Notes under the pieces: generated by a model | What the model was told of the DNA's origin: nothing | The model's input: the letters and a program-made list of their open reading frames with translations, nothing else | Database searches by the model: none | NCBI GenBank assembly: GCA_034687125.1 | Contig: JAQGBZ010000283.1 | Coordinates: forward strand, 19,599-83,598 | From: Neelides folsomi | Lineage: Eukaryota; Arthropoda; Collembola; Neelipleona; Neelidae | Length of the DNA: 64,000 nucleotides | Direction: 5' to 3' | Shown here: one piece after another, positions 14,417-29,206 of the stretch | How the letters are laid out: the number at the start of each line of letters is the position of its first letter | Numbering within the stretch: the stretch's first letter is position 1 | Translations under genes and position numbers: made by a program

Positions 14417-15300
14417 AATTATTAATTGTTATTAATTATTTAAACCCAGTCATAATTAATTATTCAAATTGTAGGTTTGTTCCCTAACTCTTTGAAATAT
14501 CTCGGCTGTGAAACTGTGATTGATAGTGTTTGAGAGTCGGAGTGGGTAAGTGGAGTGGTAAAAGAATTGCAATATTTCCTCGTTAGGAGTGAGAGGTTCT
14601 GGAGATTAAGGGAAAGGTTCTTGAAAGAGACGCAGGTGCCATGAAGGCGATTATCGCTTTCCCTATTGATAAATGGAGCGGATGCAGATTCAAAAGGACG
14701 AACTTCTTAAGCTCATAGATATACTGAGTGAGGAGAAAGAAAGGATTATGGAACTGGGCGTCCCTCAGGGGTCTTCTCCTTCCTTCTATCATTGTATGGA
14801 AAGTATGAAGATATTTTACACATTATCTCCATGGAGAACTATAGAGAGAACTAAAGGGAGAAGGGACGTTCTTGAGAATGGGGAGAAGACCATTTGGTAT
14901 AATATATATAAGAAACGTCCGAAGAAGGGCGACAAGGTGAATAATTTTTACTTTATCTTTCCAAACCTCTCCACATGTTTTGGAGCCGAATGTATTATTC
15001 AAGTCGAAACAAAACGGTGTTTGCATAATTCAGGGATTTAAGCATTTGGGGGAGGAGGGAAATCATCCATCTTCATAAATCACATTCATCCTCTCAAAAA
15101 CGCCCTCATTTTACTCCAACTCAAAACCACACGCGAGGGCTTAAATATGAATATTCCCCTTATGGCAGCAGGTAAAACCTTAAAACAAAAAAATCGTCAC
15201 AGTTGGCAGACGGAAACCACAGAAGGGTCGAAAGGAAGCGAAACAAAAACCTCAATTTCAAACCTGACAAGAGAAGAATTTAAATTACGTGCCTTTCAAA

Positions 15301-15370
15301 ATGCGCAATATTTATCCCAAGATCACATTTCGCAATATTTATCACAATAACACAATGTGCAATATTTACA
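15301..15370. repeat. 27-29-bp minisatellite, gcaatattta core
   Basis: Three units each contain the decamer gcaatattta (at about 15305, 15332 and 15359), preceded by atg, ttc or atgt and followed by tcccaa or tcacaa. The same decamer is the core of an independent array at 29121-29206. Confidence 0.65.
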
Positions 15371-16100
15371 GTAGGATACATATACCATGTAAACTAAAAA
15401 TGCGATTAATCTTTTATATTTTTTTTAAAGATTTTGTTATAAAAAGACAATGTTTTGAATGAGTAATAAATGGCAGTGATAATGAAAGGCGCATATCTTT
15501 CACTTCCACTCGAATGGTCGAGGAGTTCCCTAATCACTTTCTCCCGACTCGTAAAAAAGGGTAGAGGAAGGAAAAGGGAAGTGGTAATGGAAATTCAATA
15601 CTCCTCTTCTCCTTTCCAAACACTACAAACCTCACAATCTAACGGAGATCGGAAGTGAGAAGTGGCGAAGATGGACAATTTGATCCTAATTACCTGATAT
15701 ACGCACTCAACGTTTCCCGCTACCAAATAGATCACACTCTTACTTTTACTCCAAGGAAAAACCCAAAGTTTCAAAACCTGCCGTCGTTCTTTAACTATAC
15801 ATTTTACTACTTCTTCAACTATAAAATACTTCTTTAACTACATATTAACTACCAATTACTTTTAGCTATAATCATATAAAACACATTTTTAGTTTGTTAC
15901 CCTTACTGTGTTTTAACTTTTAAGGATACGTAATATTAAAGTGTAGAAAAGCGTACAGTAGAAATTTACTGAAGTAGTTATACAAATATTAATGTAAAGT
16001 TTTATAGAAAGAGAAAATAACTTTCTCGTAAATTGATTTTTGGAAAGCCATTAAAATATTTTCCGGTTATTTGGAAATCCGAGAACCCCAAAAATTATGA

Positions 16101-19100
16101 AAAAGGGTTAAGAGTTGGGGAGTTGAATGAAAATGTTTTTAGTGAAATGATAATGGATTTGAAATGAGAGGAATCGATTTGGGCCACTTTCCCATCCACT
16201 TTTGTGAATCCTTCCCTTTCTGAGTCTTTATGCACACAAGGAACATTAAACACGAGGCACTTGAATTCCATTTAGTTGAGGAGAAAGATGATGTATTGGA
16301 AGGTGGCCTGAGGAGTCAAGTGCGATGACAAGGATTGGATCCTTCGCCCCTCCACCCAGAGATTCTTCCATGTGAGATGAAATTGGACGTCGCCGAGAAA
16401 GCGAAAGCCTCCTGAGAGTATTATTCTCCTCTTATGCCCACAAAAAGGGATGAAGAAATGAAAATTGGAACCACCGAAAGGATCATTCCCTTTTTTCATC
16501 CTGGGAGTGAAGTGAACCGGAGGAATTCCGCCCTTCTTATTTGTGTTTAGAGAACCCCTTTCTATAATTTATATTTTAATTATCTCCCTCATTTCAAATT
16601 CAATATATTTCAAGATATATCTCATACAAGGGGATCTTTCTTCACTACAGTAACATAATAACATATGTCACTGTATCAACTCACTCACTCGTATTCGGAA
16701 TATTTAGAATACAATATATGTAATGTATCACTTAATAGGAACACAGTATTAGGATACATAGTCGCCGTGTTTAGTAGGTATATACATATTCGCAACATAT
16801 AGTGTTATATAGTTGGTGTATTAAATATATATTGTATACACTTGAGAAAGATCAGAAGTTCCATGAGGTCTTATGTGAAATGGTGTGTCATGTAATAAAT
16901 AGTCTTTTAATATCTATAGCGACCGTTGGATCTCCATCTTAATGTCGGCTGATCCCCCTCTGTTCGAGAAAGGTTGTGGAGATAGGGAGAAGGATAAGTA
17001 GGGGGCGAGTAATATAATTTGATTCCTCTGGATGTGAGGAGGACCGTAGGCATGATGATGAGTGGATCGGAGGGTGGGGAGGAAAAGCCCGCAATTTATT
17101 ATCGTGGTCGCTGAACGGGAATCGCCCTCCGAAATCTCCCTCTCTCTTTACGGAGAGAAGAGCTAAGGACTTTTTGACTCCTCCACACTTCCCCTCACAC
17201 ATTCCGACCAGTTCACATCTCTAAACATTATTCTCTCACATTTACTACCAAACTTCAGTCTATATTGTCCAAAGACCATTTCTTGAGCTCAACGGACACT
17301 CACTCCAAATTCCCCTTAGAATCATATACAAAAATCCCCATTGTACTATTCCAATAAATGTACAACATGATACGGGCGATATATCCATGTACAACATCGA
17401 GAATATCTTTAATAGGAAATGTACGTGAAACATTCTTCCCTATTAGAGAATGGAACAAGTCTAGGAAAAATGCGCCAAAGTATGAATGTACTTAAGTATG
17501 TACATATGTAAAGAATGTATTTTATAGGGCATTTTGGCTCATATGTTAACTTCACTTGTAAAAAGGATATAAAAAACGTTACGCAGGTTTTTAATATAAA
17601 ACGATATAGTTAACATATTTTGCAATATATTATGTTTTGCACGTAAAACATGGGTAGATTCAAAAGAATATAAAAAGCGGAGTAGTGAGGTTTTGATATA
17701 TTTCATATGGTGTTTTGTGTCCAACATATGCACTTTCTCCTCATTCCATTTCATTTCCTTTCTTGGAGATGAAAGCGAGAGTTTTCCATTGTGAGGTTGT
17801 TTGGGAGTGAGCCGTCTACGGTGTGCTATAGGCCATAATTAATCTGCGAGTGAAAAATGGAAACTTTTAACATTTAACATTCTTTGAGCTCAAGGCCTCC
17901 TCCCGACCCCAACAGAGCGGAAGGAGGATACCAAGATTAAAACCCGCGTCTCCGAGAATAAGATTTATAAGGGAAGAGAAGGATGAAGAAAAGGCCAATT
18001 CCTAGTCTCCATTTCAAACCTCTTTGATTACGTCCTTAATGAAAAACCTTATTCACATCATCAACCTCAAATAGGGATTTATATATCTAAACTTCCCATA
18101 CTATCTCTTCATATAAATCCATCCTCACAATTAAATCAAAACCTCAATTAAAAAAGTTAAAAGAACTTAACTGAAATATACTTATACGCAATACTATGTA
18201 ACATGCTATATTAACTGTATATTAATAATAAAACCTCTAATACAAATATACTTACATATTGTAATATTGTAATACATACCATATACGATTTTGAATATTT
18301 ATTATATATTATATGGTAAGTATAGTATAAGAGTAAATTTGAAAGTGAATTAAGAGAGAGTAGTATACCTAGTACAATATGAATGAATGTATTAATAAAG
18401 TATTAATAATGTATGGTAAATATGTAAAAGAGAGTCGGTTGAGATTGAAAACCCTCGGGCTTCACCTCGTACATTTCAACATCTCCCTCATCTTTTGAGG
18501 AATTTGAAGAAAGTGGAAATTTCCCTCCCGTCAGAATCCCCTTGATTTAAGAAGCTCTCGACTGATCCCCTCAGACCCGCCATTTAATAAAAAGGAGAAG
18601 ATCCGTCCTATTCACTCTCATTCGGACAACGGAACTTCCACCATCCCACCAGATGAACTTTTCACAAAAAACCAAGAAAAAATGAAAGCGAGAAGAGCCA
18701 AGTTGTCCTTTTGAAATGAAATTTCCTACCAACGTGCTCCACACCATACGAGTATACATACAGCTTATATTCTACTTTTAGAATTATATCGATATAACTA
18801 CTAAATATTATATTCTTATATTTATCATATAATCTTATGCAGGAACTGTATTTAGTTACTTATAAAAGTATCAGTTTGAGTGGGTTAGTTTGAATTATAC
18901 GATATATCTAAAGAAAACTTTTATTTTTTTGGAGTGAAAGAGGCGGGTGAAGCTGTAGGAAAGTGGAATTCAACTCGACATGATCTTTCTCTGTTTTCGA
19001 GAGATCCGTCGGAGAAAGTGAAACCTTTTTAACTCCACTTACCAAGAGGTCCGTGAGGTTCATAAAAATTCCCTTCCCCTTTTAAACTAAAATCAATACC

Positions 19101-22100
19101 CAACGAGGTTTTAATTTTTCTGGCGGATGTGACCCGCCGAATGTTTTTATGCCTTCGGAGGAAACTTGAAGAATTGGGGGGGGGGGGAAAGTAGGGCAGA
19201 AGAATGGGAAATTGATTTTTGAGATCTCACCTTTATCCAGCGACATTTTTGGCTTCATGTCATCTTGCCATCCCCCGAAGGCCAAGGACGCACTCAGGAG
19301 AAGATGAAATATTAACCGGACCAACAACCCCATTGCCTCTGGAATATTGAATAAAAATTCTCATTTAAAGGTCCATTGCACTTAATGGAATTTTTATAAT
19401 TTACAATTACACAAACACGCCCAACATTACTCAAATGTTCCAAATGTCATTGAGTCATTCAATTCAATATTTAAGAATTTATCTTTCCATTAACTTTATT
19501 TGCCAACTTTTAGCTTTTTGCATTAATTATACCCAAACAAAATTTTTTAATATTACTCTTATAATTCTAATTTGCTGGAAACGGAAATTTTCTAAAAGTT
19601 TTGAAAACCCACATATTTTGCAATTTTAAGCTCAACTTTGGATTTATCACCATTTTTGAATTTGTGGCTAAATTTTGAATTTTATGAGAATTTTATTTGC
19701 TATGAAGTTGAGTCTGTTGAGTGGTGACATTTTTATGATGAATTAATAGGAAATGAAGAGAGGGGACTTTTGGTCTTTTATTTATTTGGTTATGAATCTT
19801 GCGAATCCCAGAGAGAGTTGAAATCAATTAGGAAGCGCATCTCATAAATCATGTGGTGAGAGATCGGGCGGTGGAGGGAGTCGTTTTCTCCACCGACGTC
19901 TACCATTTTGTACATAGTTTGAGCTCCATGAAAACCTCCGTTTGGTGAATTCTAAGCGGGGCGGACGAGAAGCCCGCCGAAGTAAGAAATTGGAATCCGA
20001 ATGGAGACGGGGGCTTCGGTTTTACTGCCTTCCAATTTCCAATCCAATCCAGGAAATAAAACAAGTCGGGTTTTATGGGAAGGAAAGAAAGAACATCTTC
20101 AAGACACTTTCTCCTTATCTTCCCCCCTCACACGTTTATTTCCCTTCGACCTTCAAACAATTCTGCTACAAATGACCAAATACTCAACAAACAATATTTC
20201 TAGAAATTTCTCGCTTAAAAATTTCATTTATTCAAATTATTCATTAAATTTGTTTTATTCGTTAAGTTTAATTTGTTTTTCTGAAATTTGATATTTTAAA
20301 TTTTGCGTTTTCTAAGATTTATTTTTATAGTAAAATGTAGATTTTTTATTGGGTTGATGTTGAGAATCATAAAGAAAATGAATCCTTCACATCCGTCATT
20401 TGAAATAGGAGCTTTTCTTTCATTGTGAATAATAGCATTGATTTTCTTTATTGCAGAAATTGTCATATAAAATGATGATTTATCCCTTTAGAGTCTTTAT
20501 TGGGAAAAGAAACTTTATTCCTGAGAGAACTTGAGACATGTAAGGAAATTGCTCAACAACTTTTTTTCACCATAATTGTCATTTTATTTACTACCGCTTT
20601 AAATTTTCCTGTACAAATCCTTACATAATATCCAAAACCCATGAAAATGTTCAACTCTGTAAATGCAAAATTTATGAGTTTTTCCATATTTTATTCAAGC
20701 TTGGTATGGTTTTATGCAAGATATGTATCAAATAAATAATATTTTATCCATAAAACAATTTTAGATCAAAAATATAGAAATTGTACAATATGTACAATAT
20801 GAAATAATATATAAAATATGTATGGAATAATATATTTGGTAAAATCAATAATAAAATACCTCATACATTGTTATACAATAAATAAACAATAATTTAATAA
20901 ACATTGTATTTTGTAAGGTAAATATAAAATTGGTATAAAATGTGTTTATTATAAGAATGGACATAAAAGATATATTTTTATATATTAAAAGTATTTCATG
21001 ATATTAAATTCCCTTGTCACATTACACTTCTGTAAAACTAATGTTGAGCAAACTTCCGTCCCTTTGAGTCCTCAACTGGTGAAATATGGTATAAAGTTAA
21101 GGGTTAAAAGTTAATCCGTGTTTTTTTGCGTCAGGACTCTGGGCCCTTTACATGTAATGTCTCAAATGTCTATTTGAAGTGGAAGTGTTCTCGTAACGGG
21201 GAAATTATTGTTGGCAGATGAAAAGGTTCACACATTAAGGACACGTGTGACGTGTGGAGGATCAAAAACTATCGTCCGAAATATCCGATATCTAAAACTC
21301 CTTCCCTCTAAAAGGAATTATGATTTGAAAAGCTGGGTGTGAAAAGTTCCCCTTTTTAATCGGCATCAGCTTTCACCTTTTTCCCCTTCCGATCTAATTC
21401 TCTTCATTCAATTCCTATTCAATTCCATGTGTTTATTTGGTCTTTTCTAATTTCAGTTCATTGAGTTCTATTGGGGTGATTTTTATTAGAGTTTTAATAG
21501 GTTTTTTAATTCACAGCTTTTAATTTCAATTTAAATGGCCAGCTTTGTTTGAATCGATTTCAATGCGCTTTCTCATTTTCATGATGATGATGATGGGCGG
21601 GAGTTTTGATGAAATTGAATTCCGACCTTGTATGTTAATTTCCTTTACAAATTCCCAGTTTCTTTTGGGGAGCTTTCGGGAGCAAGGGTTAATTCCCGCT
21701 TTTCTCCTTTATTATTATGAGGATATTCTTTGGATTTCCTCAAGAAATTTCCATTTAAAGTCTGGGTATGGAATTTGAATGGGGCTGGGTCTTAATCCCT
21801 TATTAACCTTCTTTCTCTCATCGCTCCGACCCCTTTGATCCTTTATTATCCATTTCCCTCTTAATTCCCAATTTATTCCCCCGCTGTGTATCATAACAAA
21901 ATTATTAAATTCTCCAATGATCTTTTAATCATAAATTTTAAAAATTAATTCAATTTAAATCCCAATCATTCCAGTTTGTTAATTAAACTTGGGGTGAGGG
22001 CGTGGTGGTGAGTTGTGAGTAATTGACCTGTCTCTAATTTCTCATTCACCCTCACATTTCCTCTCAAGAGAATTGAAGGAGAAATCTGAGAGAATTTCTC

Positions 22101-23000
22101 ATATAACACAATTCCATGCAACTCCTTTATAAATTCCCATATAATCCCTGTATAATCATAACAATCTCTTAATTCCTCTATAAATCTCTTATTATAAGTA
22201 AACTTATACCTATAATGTTAATTAGTATAAAGCAAATTCCTTATAATTCTGCATTAGTAAACAAATACTATACAGAATATGTAAGTTATTGCTATAAGAA
22301 AATATAGTATTTATGTATATGAGAAAAACATATTTTAAACAATCTCTCATATACTGCAGTGTGCTAAATAGCTATTTCTCTAATATGTAATATGTAGGTT
22401 TGTATTTATAAAGGAATTTCTCAGCTTTTGCTCTTTCACTTCCACTTTACACAGTACTAACATTTATTAATGGTGCGGGAGTGTAAGTTTATACATATTT
22501 ATGTCCTTTTGGACTTTCCTCGTGTGTGTGTTTGGAGTCGTTGTCGTTTAAATTACCTACGCTCTATCCTCAGCTACATTCGTAGAAGTAATCGCCATTT
22601 CCCCAGATGGTTCAAAAACAAAATGTATATCTACAGATATACCTTATATCTAGAACATACTATATACAATATTCTGGTATAAGTATATTAGGAACTGTAT
22701 TATTTGTTAGATTTGTATGGCTATGTGCTATCCAAATATTTCCTAATGTATTTGTGCACATATGGATGTAAAATGAAAGTGTGTTATGGGCGTTAATGCG
22801 CTTTTCCGCTCCTCCCTCCACAATCCCTTGGTTTCTCATTAAAGTCGGGTCCGGAGTGTAATTGAGGAATCGATTGGGGAAGAGAGGCAGGTGAATGAGG
22901 GAGACTTTACATCACTCTTATTTGCACATAACTCCCTTTGAATCATTAGAGAAGAGGGGTAATTAACCTCCGCCTTCATCAGCAAATTGAGTCAAGTTCT
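16101..23000. other. Non-coding, mosaic texture
   Basis: No gene seen. TA-rich stretches lie at 16560-16860, 17330-17720, 18060-18440, 18740-18920, 20170-21010, 22090-22400 and 22610-22760. GC-richer stretches lie between them. Small simple-sequence features are a run of twelve G (19176-19187) and five atg trinucleotides (21581-21595). No domain-bearing open frame. Confidence 0.55.
19176..19187 (+). repeat. Run of twelve G
   Basis: Twelve consecutive guanines in otherwise mixed sequence. The length is likely to be polymorphic or uncertain in the assembly. Confidence 0.9.
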
Positions 23001-23884
23001 TTGAATAATATTTAATTATACTTCCGCGACTCCAACGCCTTTCATACAAGAATTGAATACAAGAACATTTACTGTGCATTACATGGCAGTTATAAGAACT
23101 CTATTCCTCTACTGCACTAACTATCCCTAAATATATCAAATACATGTTGAATATAAAGGAATAGATTATAAATTATAAAATTGTATTTAGTACGTTCATT
23201 TCCTAGTCATTTTAAGGAGTTTAAATTGGTAAGTTAAATATTTGTAATTTTATTTGCTCGCAGGTTGGAGGAGGGGCTTTAATTACAAGTTTGGCCGGCT
23301 CATTAAAGAAGATTCTGGAGCTCATTGAGAATCAAAGAGACTCCTTGAGAAAGCAAACGAAACCAATTTATCATCCCAACCTCTTTTCCCAAGGATAGGA
23401 ATACGTGGGAGGAGATGAGAAGGAAGGAAAGTTGGAAATCAGAAGTGAAGGACGCCCTTAAATTTTCCCTCCTCGCACGAGTGAAAGCTCTTAGGGACGT
23501 TTGAGCCGTTCAAGAAATTGGAGAGAAACTGCGGGATAAACACAAGGTTTTATTCACAAAGTCCCAATCTCTTCCTCTGCTGGGAATGTGCCCTATGTAC
23601 CATGGCCCTATGTAGTTGGGGGTGAGGGAGATTCGTATTCATCATTGTTGGCCATCCAAATTGGGTCCTTGGTCCTTCCGCTGAGAGAAGATTGGAAGAA
23701 CAAATAAAGCGAGAGGTGGACTGCGGCTTCTTTCTCCCATTCAACTCTTGATTTCCAAACCACTTCCACACGCCTTGATGAGGAAAGAAAAGCTGAAGAG
23801 GAAAGGAAAACTGAAGAGCACTTCAACAACCTCGCTAGGATTCAAACTATCCTTATAATTCCAAATCCCTCACCACCATTGTTC

Positions 23885-24040
23885 AACTATATGCTGGTCA
23901 TAGTCAAACATATTCAAACTCTCTCGCCTATTTAAACCATATATTCAGACATTCCCGGATATATTCAAACTACTTGTATATATTCGGACTTTTATGGTTA
24001 TATTTAATATATTGAATTCGAACTCTTATATGGATCAGAC
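23885..24040. repeat. Degenerate tandem repeat, tatattcraact core
   Basis: Phrases such as tattcaaact, tattcagac, tattcggact and attcgaact recur about six times at 20-30 bp spacing, with tatatgg or tatggtt between them. It appears to be a decayed minisatellite. Confidence 0.5.
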
Positions 24041-25387
24041 TTTTTTCTCAAGTTGGCAGGATATAGCAGCCCTAGTAGAATTTTTGATAATATGATGTCT
24101 GATGTTTTAGAAATGTTATAAGTCTTGTAAGCTTAAGTTTAAGTCTATGTGCGATTGTGATTTGCCTTTTGTGTTTTAAGTCTTAGGAGAATACCTAAGT
24201 GGAATTGTAAGTAAATTATATGAGTTGTCTAAAAGTAATGGGATATGTATTTATATGGAGTTGTTTGAGCAGAGGAAACCCCGCCGATTTTCTCTTCTGT
24301 CGGTTGAGAAAGAGCCAAAAAGATTCACAATCCAGAGATTTCCTTCTTTAATCCCCAACTCCACAACTTCGCCCCTCATTAAGTTAATCTCTCTCCTCTA
24401 CAAAGATTATTTCTACTGTAATTTATGACGCCAGATAAAAAGTTACACAATTGGGGAAAACATGAGTTATTTGACTTATTTGAACAATATTTTTCTTTTT
24501 ATTAATTTCCCACTTTCCTCTTTCGAGAGATTTACTTGATTTAGTTCTCATCCATGCTTAATTTATGCCTGGGTTCGGACTACAAATAAGGTTACGGCCT
24601 CGGCTCTTTATTTAGGAAATATGCATGGAAAGTTCTTAAAGATTTGACATCAAACGCCGCTGGAGGTTCTTAAGCCTTGGGAATGATTTACAACTCTATT
24701 ATCAACTGAAAGCTAATTTCCATTTTACCCAAAACTATAAATCAGATATGGGCAATCAGGACTCCGCGAGTTATAGGAATTTTAGCAAATTAACTCTAAA
24801 ATTCAAATAACTCAAATAAGTATTCAAAGCTTCTCGCTTAAAATAATTTACAGTATAAAGTATAAAACTATAGGAGAAACAAATTATGAATCAACTTTAA
24901 AACCACAGGAAACTATTAGAAAGCATAGTGACCTATAAAAATGATGACAACTATAGAAAACTATAGTTAATATTGTAGTTATATGGAAACTAATCAATTG
25001 TCATAGATTTTATAGAGACTAAAACAAGGTATAGAAAGTTTAAGGATTAAACATCGAATGGCGGACTTTATGAACTATGAAATACATAGCGAGAGAGAAA
25101 AGAGAAAAATTTATGACTCCTTTGAAAAACCCTGAGGGTTGTGGAAGAGAGCCAATTAGGATTTTAAGGGCGTTCCTTTCTTCAAAGAGTGTTATAATTC
25201 TCTCATCTTTCTCCCTTCATATATCCCACCCTGTATTTATTTGTATTTTGGTGGAGTAAGTAGGAAGTCTTGTAGTTTCCCCTTCTTGACGGAGAGGAAT
25301 TGAGCTTTCTTTTATGCCCCGACCCTCGAGGGCTCTGTGTAAAAGATTTCAAGGTGGTGGGGAATTTTTCATATTGGATTCCTGTGT

Positions 25388-25410
25388 GGGGAAGGGAGGG
25401 GGAGGGGGGG
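25388..25410 (+). other. Potential G-quadruplex motif
   Basis: Four guanine runs of 4, 3, 5 and 7 are separated by AA, A and A, which meets the usual four-run, short-loop definition. It lies in a GC-richer stretch of the desert with no gene nearby. Formation in vivo is not shown. Confidence 0.7.
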
Positions 25411-28400
25411 AAATAGCCACCTTGGGACTCACTCCGCCAAAACTCAAACTCTCCCACACTTAACAGACTGCCGACGACGTCCACAATTCTCATCCAATGT
25501 CTGCCCACCCGAACAAATCCTCCTCAATCTCCGATGGGCGAAGCTCCGATGCAATGACCAAGACCAGAAAACCATCTCGAGTCTACAAAACCCTAGCTGA
25601 CCAACACCCGAAAACCAATATGAGAAAGCTCAAAGCAATATGAGCTTATATGAGTTAAGCTAAGAAGAAGGCCAAGAAGGCAAAAGCAGGAAGTGAAAGG
25701 TGAGAAAGAGGAAAAAACATTTTCCACGTGGAGATTGATCGCTTTGTGAGAAGTTGGCTTGAACTTGGGCGAGCTGAGGGCTTTCAATGGCCGTCCAAAC
25801 ATATGTGTTTGGTCTGAGGAAATGATGGGGCAAGGTATAGGGAAAGTTGATTACACCCAATGAATTATAATCTCCGGAAGGGGAAGGACGCGGAGCCTAC
25901 AGGGATTTCCCAACCACAAGGCGGGAAAGGAAAGTTTTAAACTATTTCATATTTTATTAATTCTAATTCCCCTCATCATCTCCTTCCTCTTACATTATTC
26001 AAAGGAAAATCCGATTAATCATTTACCGCCCCCATTGTCTTCTCTCATACAATAATACATTGATATGGCATATCCATGATACGTTAACAATACTTAATAC
26101 ATATAGGAAAGCCTACATACCTAAGTACAATAATACCATACATATACGATTTGGAATAATAAGTATTTTGTCTTTATAATGCACAATGCATGTCCGTTCA
26201 TTTGTAATATTTATCATAAATATTCATATACCATATATAGACATATATTTACTATACTATATAATAAACAATAACTATGCTACTTAGGATATAGTATATC
26301 AGTACATACAGTAAATGTAGTACACATATTAGTAAATACATACATAATAGTAAGATTAATGGAGTATATCTGTAAGTATTATTTTATTATGCATTAGACC
26401 ATAAGAATTTTGAAGGATTTGAATCATGGTGTAAAATGACAAAGCACGAAAAAGTTGTTAAATCTTTCCAACATGAAATTTCCAAACTTTTGCTTATCAG
26501 TTATCAGTGAGTTTAAAAAGGAGCTTAAGAGATTTGGAAGTTGAATAAAGAAAGGAGTCGGAAGAAGTGAAAGTTTATTGTTGATCATGAAAGTCTCACC
26601 TGGTGTAAAATGTAAATCAATTGTAAAGTTTAAGAATTAAAACAAGTTTTAATTTCCCCTTTGGAGGTAATTTGGCCAAATTAGGAGCGAACATGCAAAA
26701 AGAGAAGGAAGGTGGCTCTTATTTGCATATTATGTAGACCGAGAAGTTTTCCTCGGAAGTGATCAATCTTCATGAATCACTTCTCTTTCCTCTCCACGGT
26801 CCACTACCTCAAGGAAGTCTTCCAAACCCTTCATGCTCCCGCAAATTCAACTACATTACGATTCTAATTGCCATACATACGTGCGAGAAAAGCACTTTCT
26901 TCACTTTTATGTATTTTCTCCCTCTTTTTCCTTTTTTCACACTTTCCACCCTCACGTTTCTGAAATTTGAAATTCTCCAAGTAACCCATTTTATTGCTTA
27001 TCTTGAATTTTAAATTTTAATGTTTTAAATTTTAAAATATTTAATATATTAGAAATTTCCTTTTAAAAAAGAATTTATACTAATTTTAAATATAAATCAT
27101 GAATATAAATTTTTATTTCCAAGACATAAAAATGAAAAGAGGGTTCAAATCTCCCAGGCAAAGATTCGTCCCGTTATCTTGATTTCATTATAAAAGAATT
27201 TTCCCACTTTGAAGTGAAGCGGTTGAGAATTAGCAAATTTGGTGGCCGTGAAGGAAGAAGTTTTGTACGATGGGGGAGGAGATAAGGAACATTATTATAT
27301 GCAAATGACCCTAATCTCCCCAATGTGAATGAGAGGGTTGGAAGAAAACTCACCCTTTGGAAAGCTAAAGGAGGGGGCCTTCACTCCCCTAATGAAAATT
27401 CAATAGTCTATTACACTTCCCCACCCTCATGAATCCATTATCCAGAGGGGAGAAACCCTTTAACAAGGAAAAACCCGATCAATGTGTCATAAGAAGAGAA
27501 AGAAACTTCCTTATAACTCCCCGCACAAAAATCACAATCCCACACTGGTATATAACTATAGCTAATGGTGAAAAAATGGGGCTTATATCAGGTTTTGATA
27601 AAACGATGAATTTTGATTTAAAGATTCTATTGCGTATCAAAATGTCCACTTGAGTTCTTAATGGGAAATTGGTTCATATGTAAAATTGGATTTTTCCCCA
27701 AGCGCCAAATTTGAATTTAATGCTAACGTTAATTTAATACAAAACTCAAGTTTACATTTTTGTAATACAAACCTAATACAAACTAGTTTAATAAAAATTT
27801 AAAGTTTAAGCTAATTTTAACTAAGTTTAGCTATGTTTAGATAAATCAAGAAGAATAAAAAGAAGAATTATTCAAATATTTAAAAATAATTCAGATGCTT
27901 ACAACACTTGGAAAAAAATAAAAATTTATGAAGAAAGTAAGGAAATTTTTAAAAACCGGGAAAGTTTGAAACAGGAGATGGAAAATCAAAAGTGTGGGTA
28001 TTGGGCTCTTAAAGGAAAGTAATTTAAAGTTATGGTTCTTTCTTTTGTGAATGTTGTGAATATGAAATTAGATATTGCTATTAGAAGAAAGCGGAATGCA
28101 GAATGGATGGAAAGTGCGTGAAATAACGCAGGAGACGGGAAAAGTCCCTTCATTGTAAGTGGAGATCCATGGCCAGACAGGGAACCATTCCAAACTAAAC
28201 TTCTATTCTCACCATAATAAATAAACATTATGCAAAAGAGGGAAAGACTATCAAAGGAACCAAATATATATCTCAGCACATAAACTCCCGCCCATTTACA
28301 TTCAAATATATTTCACAATGGGCGAAGTGTCATACATTTATATGCAATATGTTTCCCCCATTCATTCACTTTAATTAACATTTTTATGCTCTTTTGCACT

Positions 28401-29120
28401 CAATAAATAACATTTTTAATATCCAATTCCAAAATATTCGAAAAATAGCGCCAACAGCTTAAAGTTAATAAATACAAATAACAATCAAATAAATTTTTAT
28501 TTCATGTAACATAACAAAAACAATTTAAAATGAGAGGATAATTCAAAATTTTAAATTAGCTATATAATTCAAAATTTGGTGAATTTATATTGTATGAAGA
28601 AAATGGATGAACTTGTCCCAAGGAATAAAGCAAATGTGAAGAAGCCTTAAAAAGAGAAAAAGCGGTAAAGTTGATTCAGTTGGGTTTGTATAATGGAAGT
28701 GAATGTAATATGGGAAATGTATGGAGTGTATGGGGTTTGTAGAAATGAGAAAGAGGTTTTTGTGTGAAGAAGCCTCAAAATGAGAATTTGAGGATGTCGG
28801 GAGAAATGAATTCTGGAGCGACTCACGTAGGGATTCGTTTCACACATGTGTGAAGACCCAACCTTCACCACTTGGAATAAAACATTCACTCTAATTCTCC
28901 TCTTTTTTTATATTAAATTGCTGCGGAGGGTTTTGCCACGACCCAATGGATCCTTTTCACACGTTACTTTGCCCCCGACAGTTTAAAATTCTTTCATTTT
29001 GAACAAAAATTTAAACTTTCCACTATATTGATTTTATTTGAATCTTTTAATCGATTTCATCCTATATCCTATTTAAATCATCTCAATTTTTCCCTCAATT
29101 AGAGAAATTTTTAAAATTTT

Positions 29121-29206
29121 AGACTTTCGCAATATTTAGTATTTATTAGACTATGAAATATTTAGTATTTATTAGGCTATGCAATATTTAGGATTTATTA
29201 GACTTT
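29121..29206. repeat. 26-bp minisatellite, gcaatattta core
   Basis: Three near-identical units of 27, 26 and 26 bp begin agactt, agacta and aggcta and end in atttatt. The first and third contain gcaatattta and the second has a substitution (gaaatattta). The decamer is shared with the array at 15301-15370. Confidence 0.75.

Larger units (their letters stand above)
10501..16100. other. Non-coding, mosaic texture
   Basis: No gene seen. TA-rich stretches lie at 10690-10910, 11460-11790, 12350-12640, 13230-13420, 13580-13830 and 15830-16020. Frames of 122-144 codons at 10994-11428, 11913-12326 (minus) and 14673-15041 have no recognisable domain, and they overlap other frames of similar length, as expected by chance. 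Confidence 0.55.
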
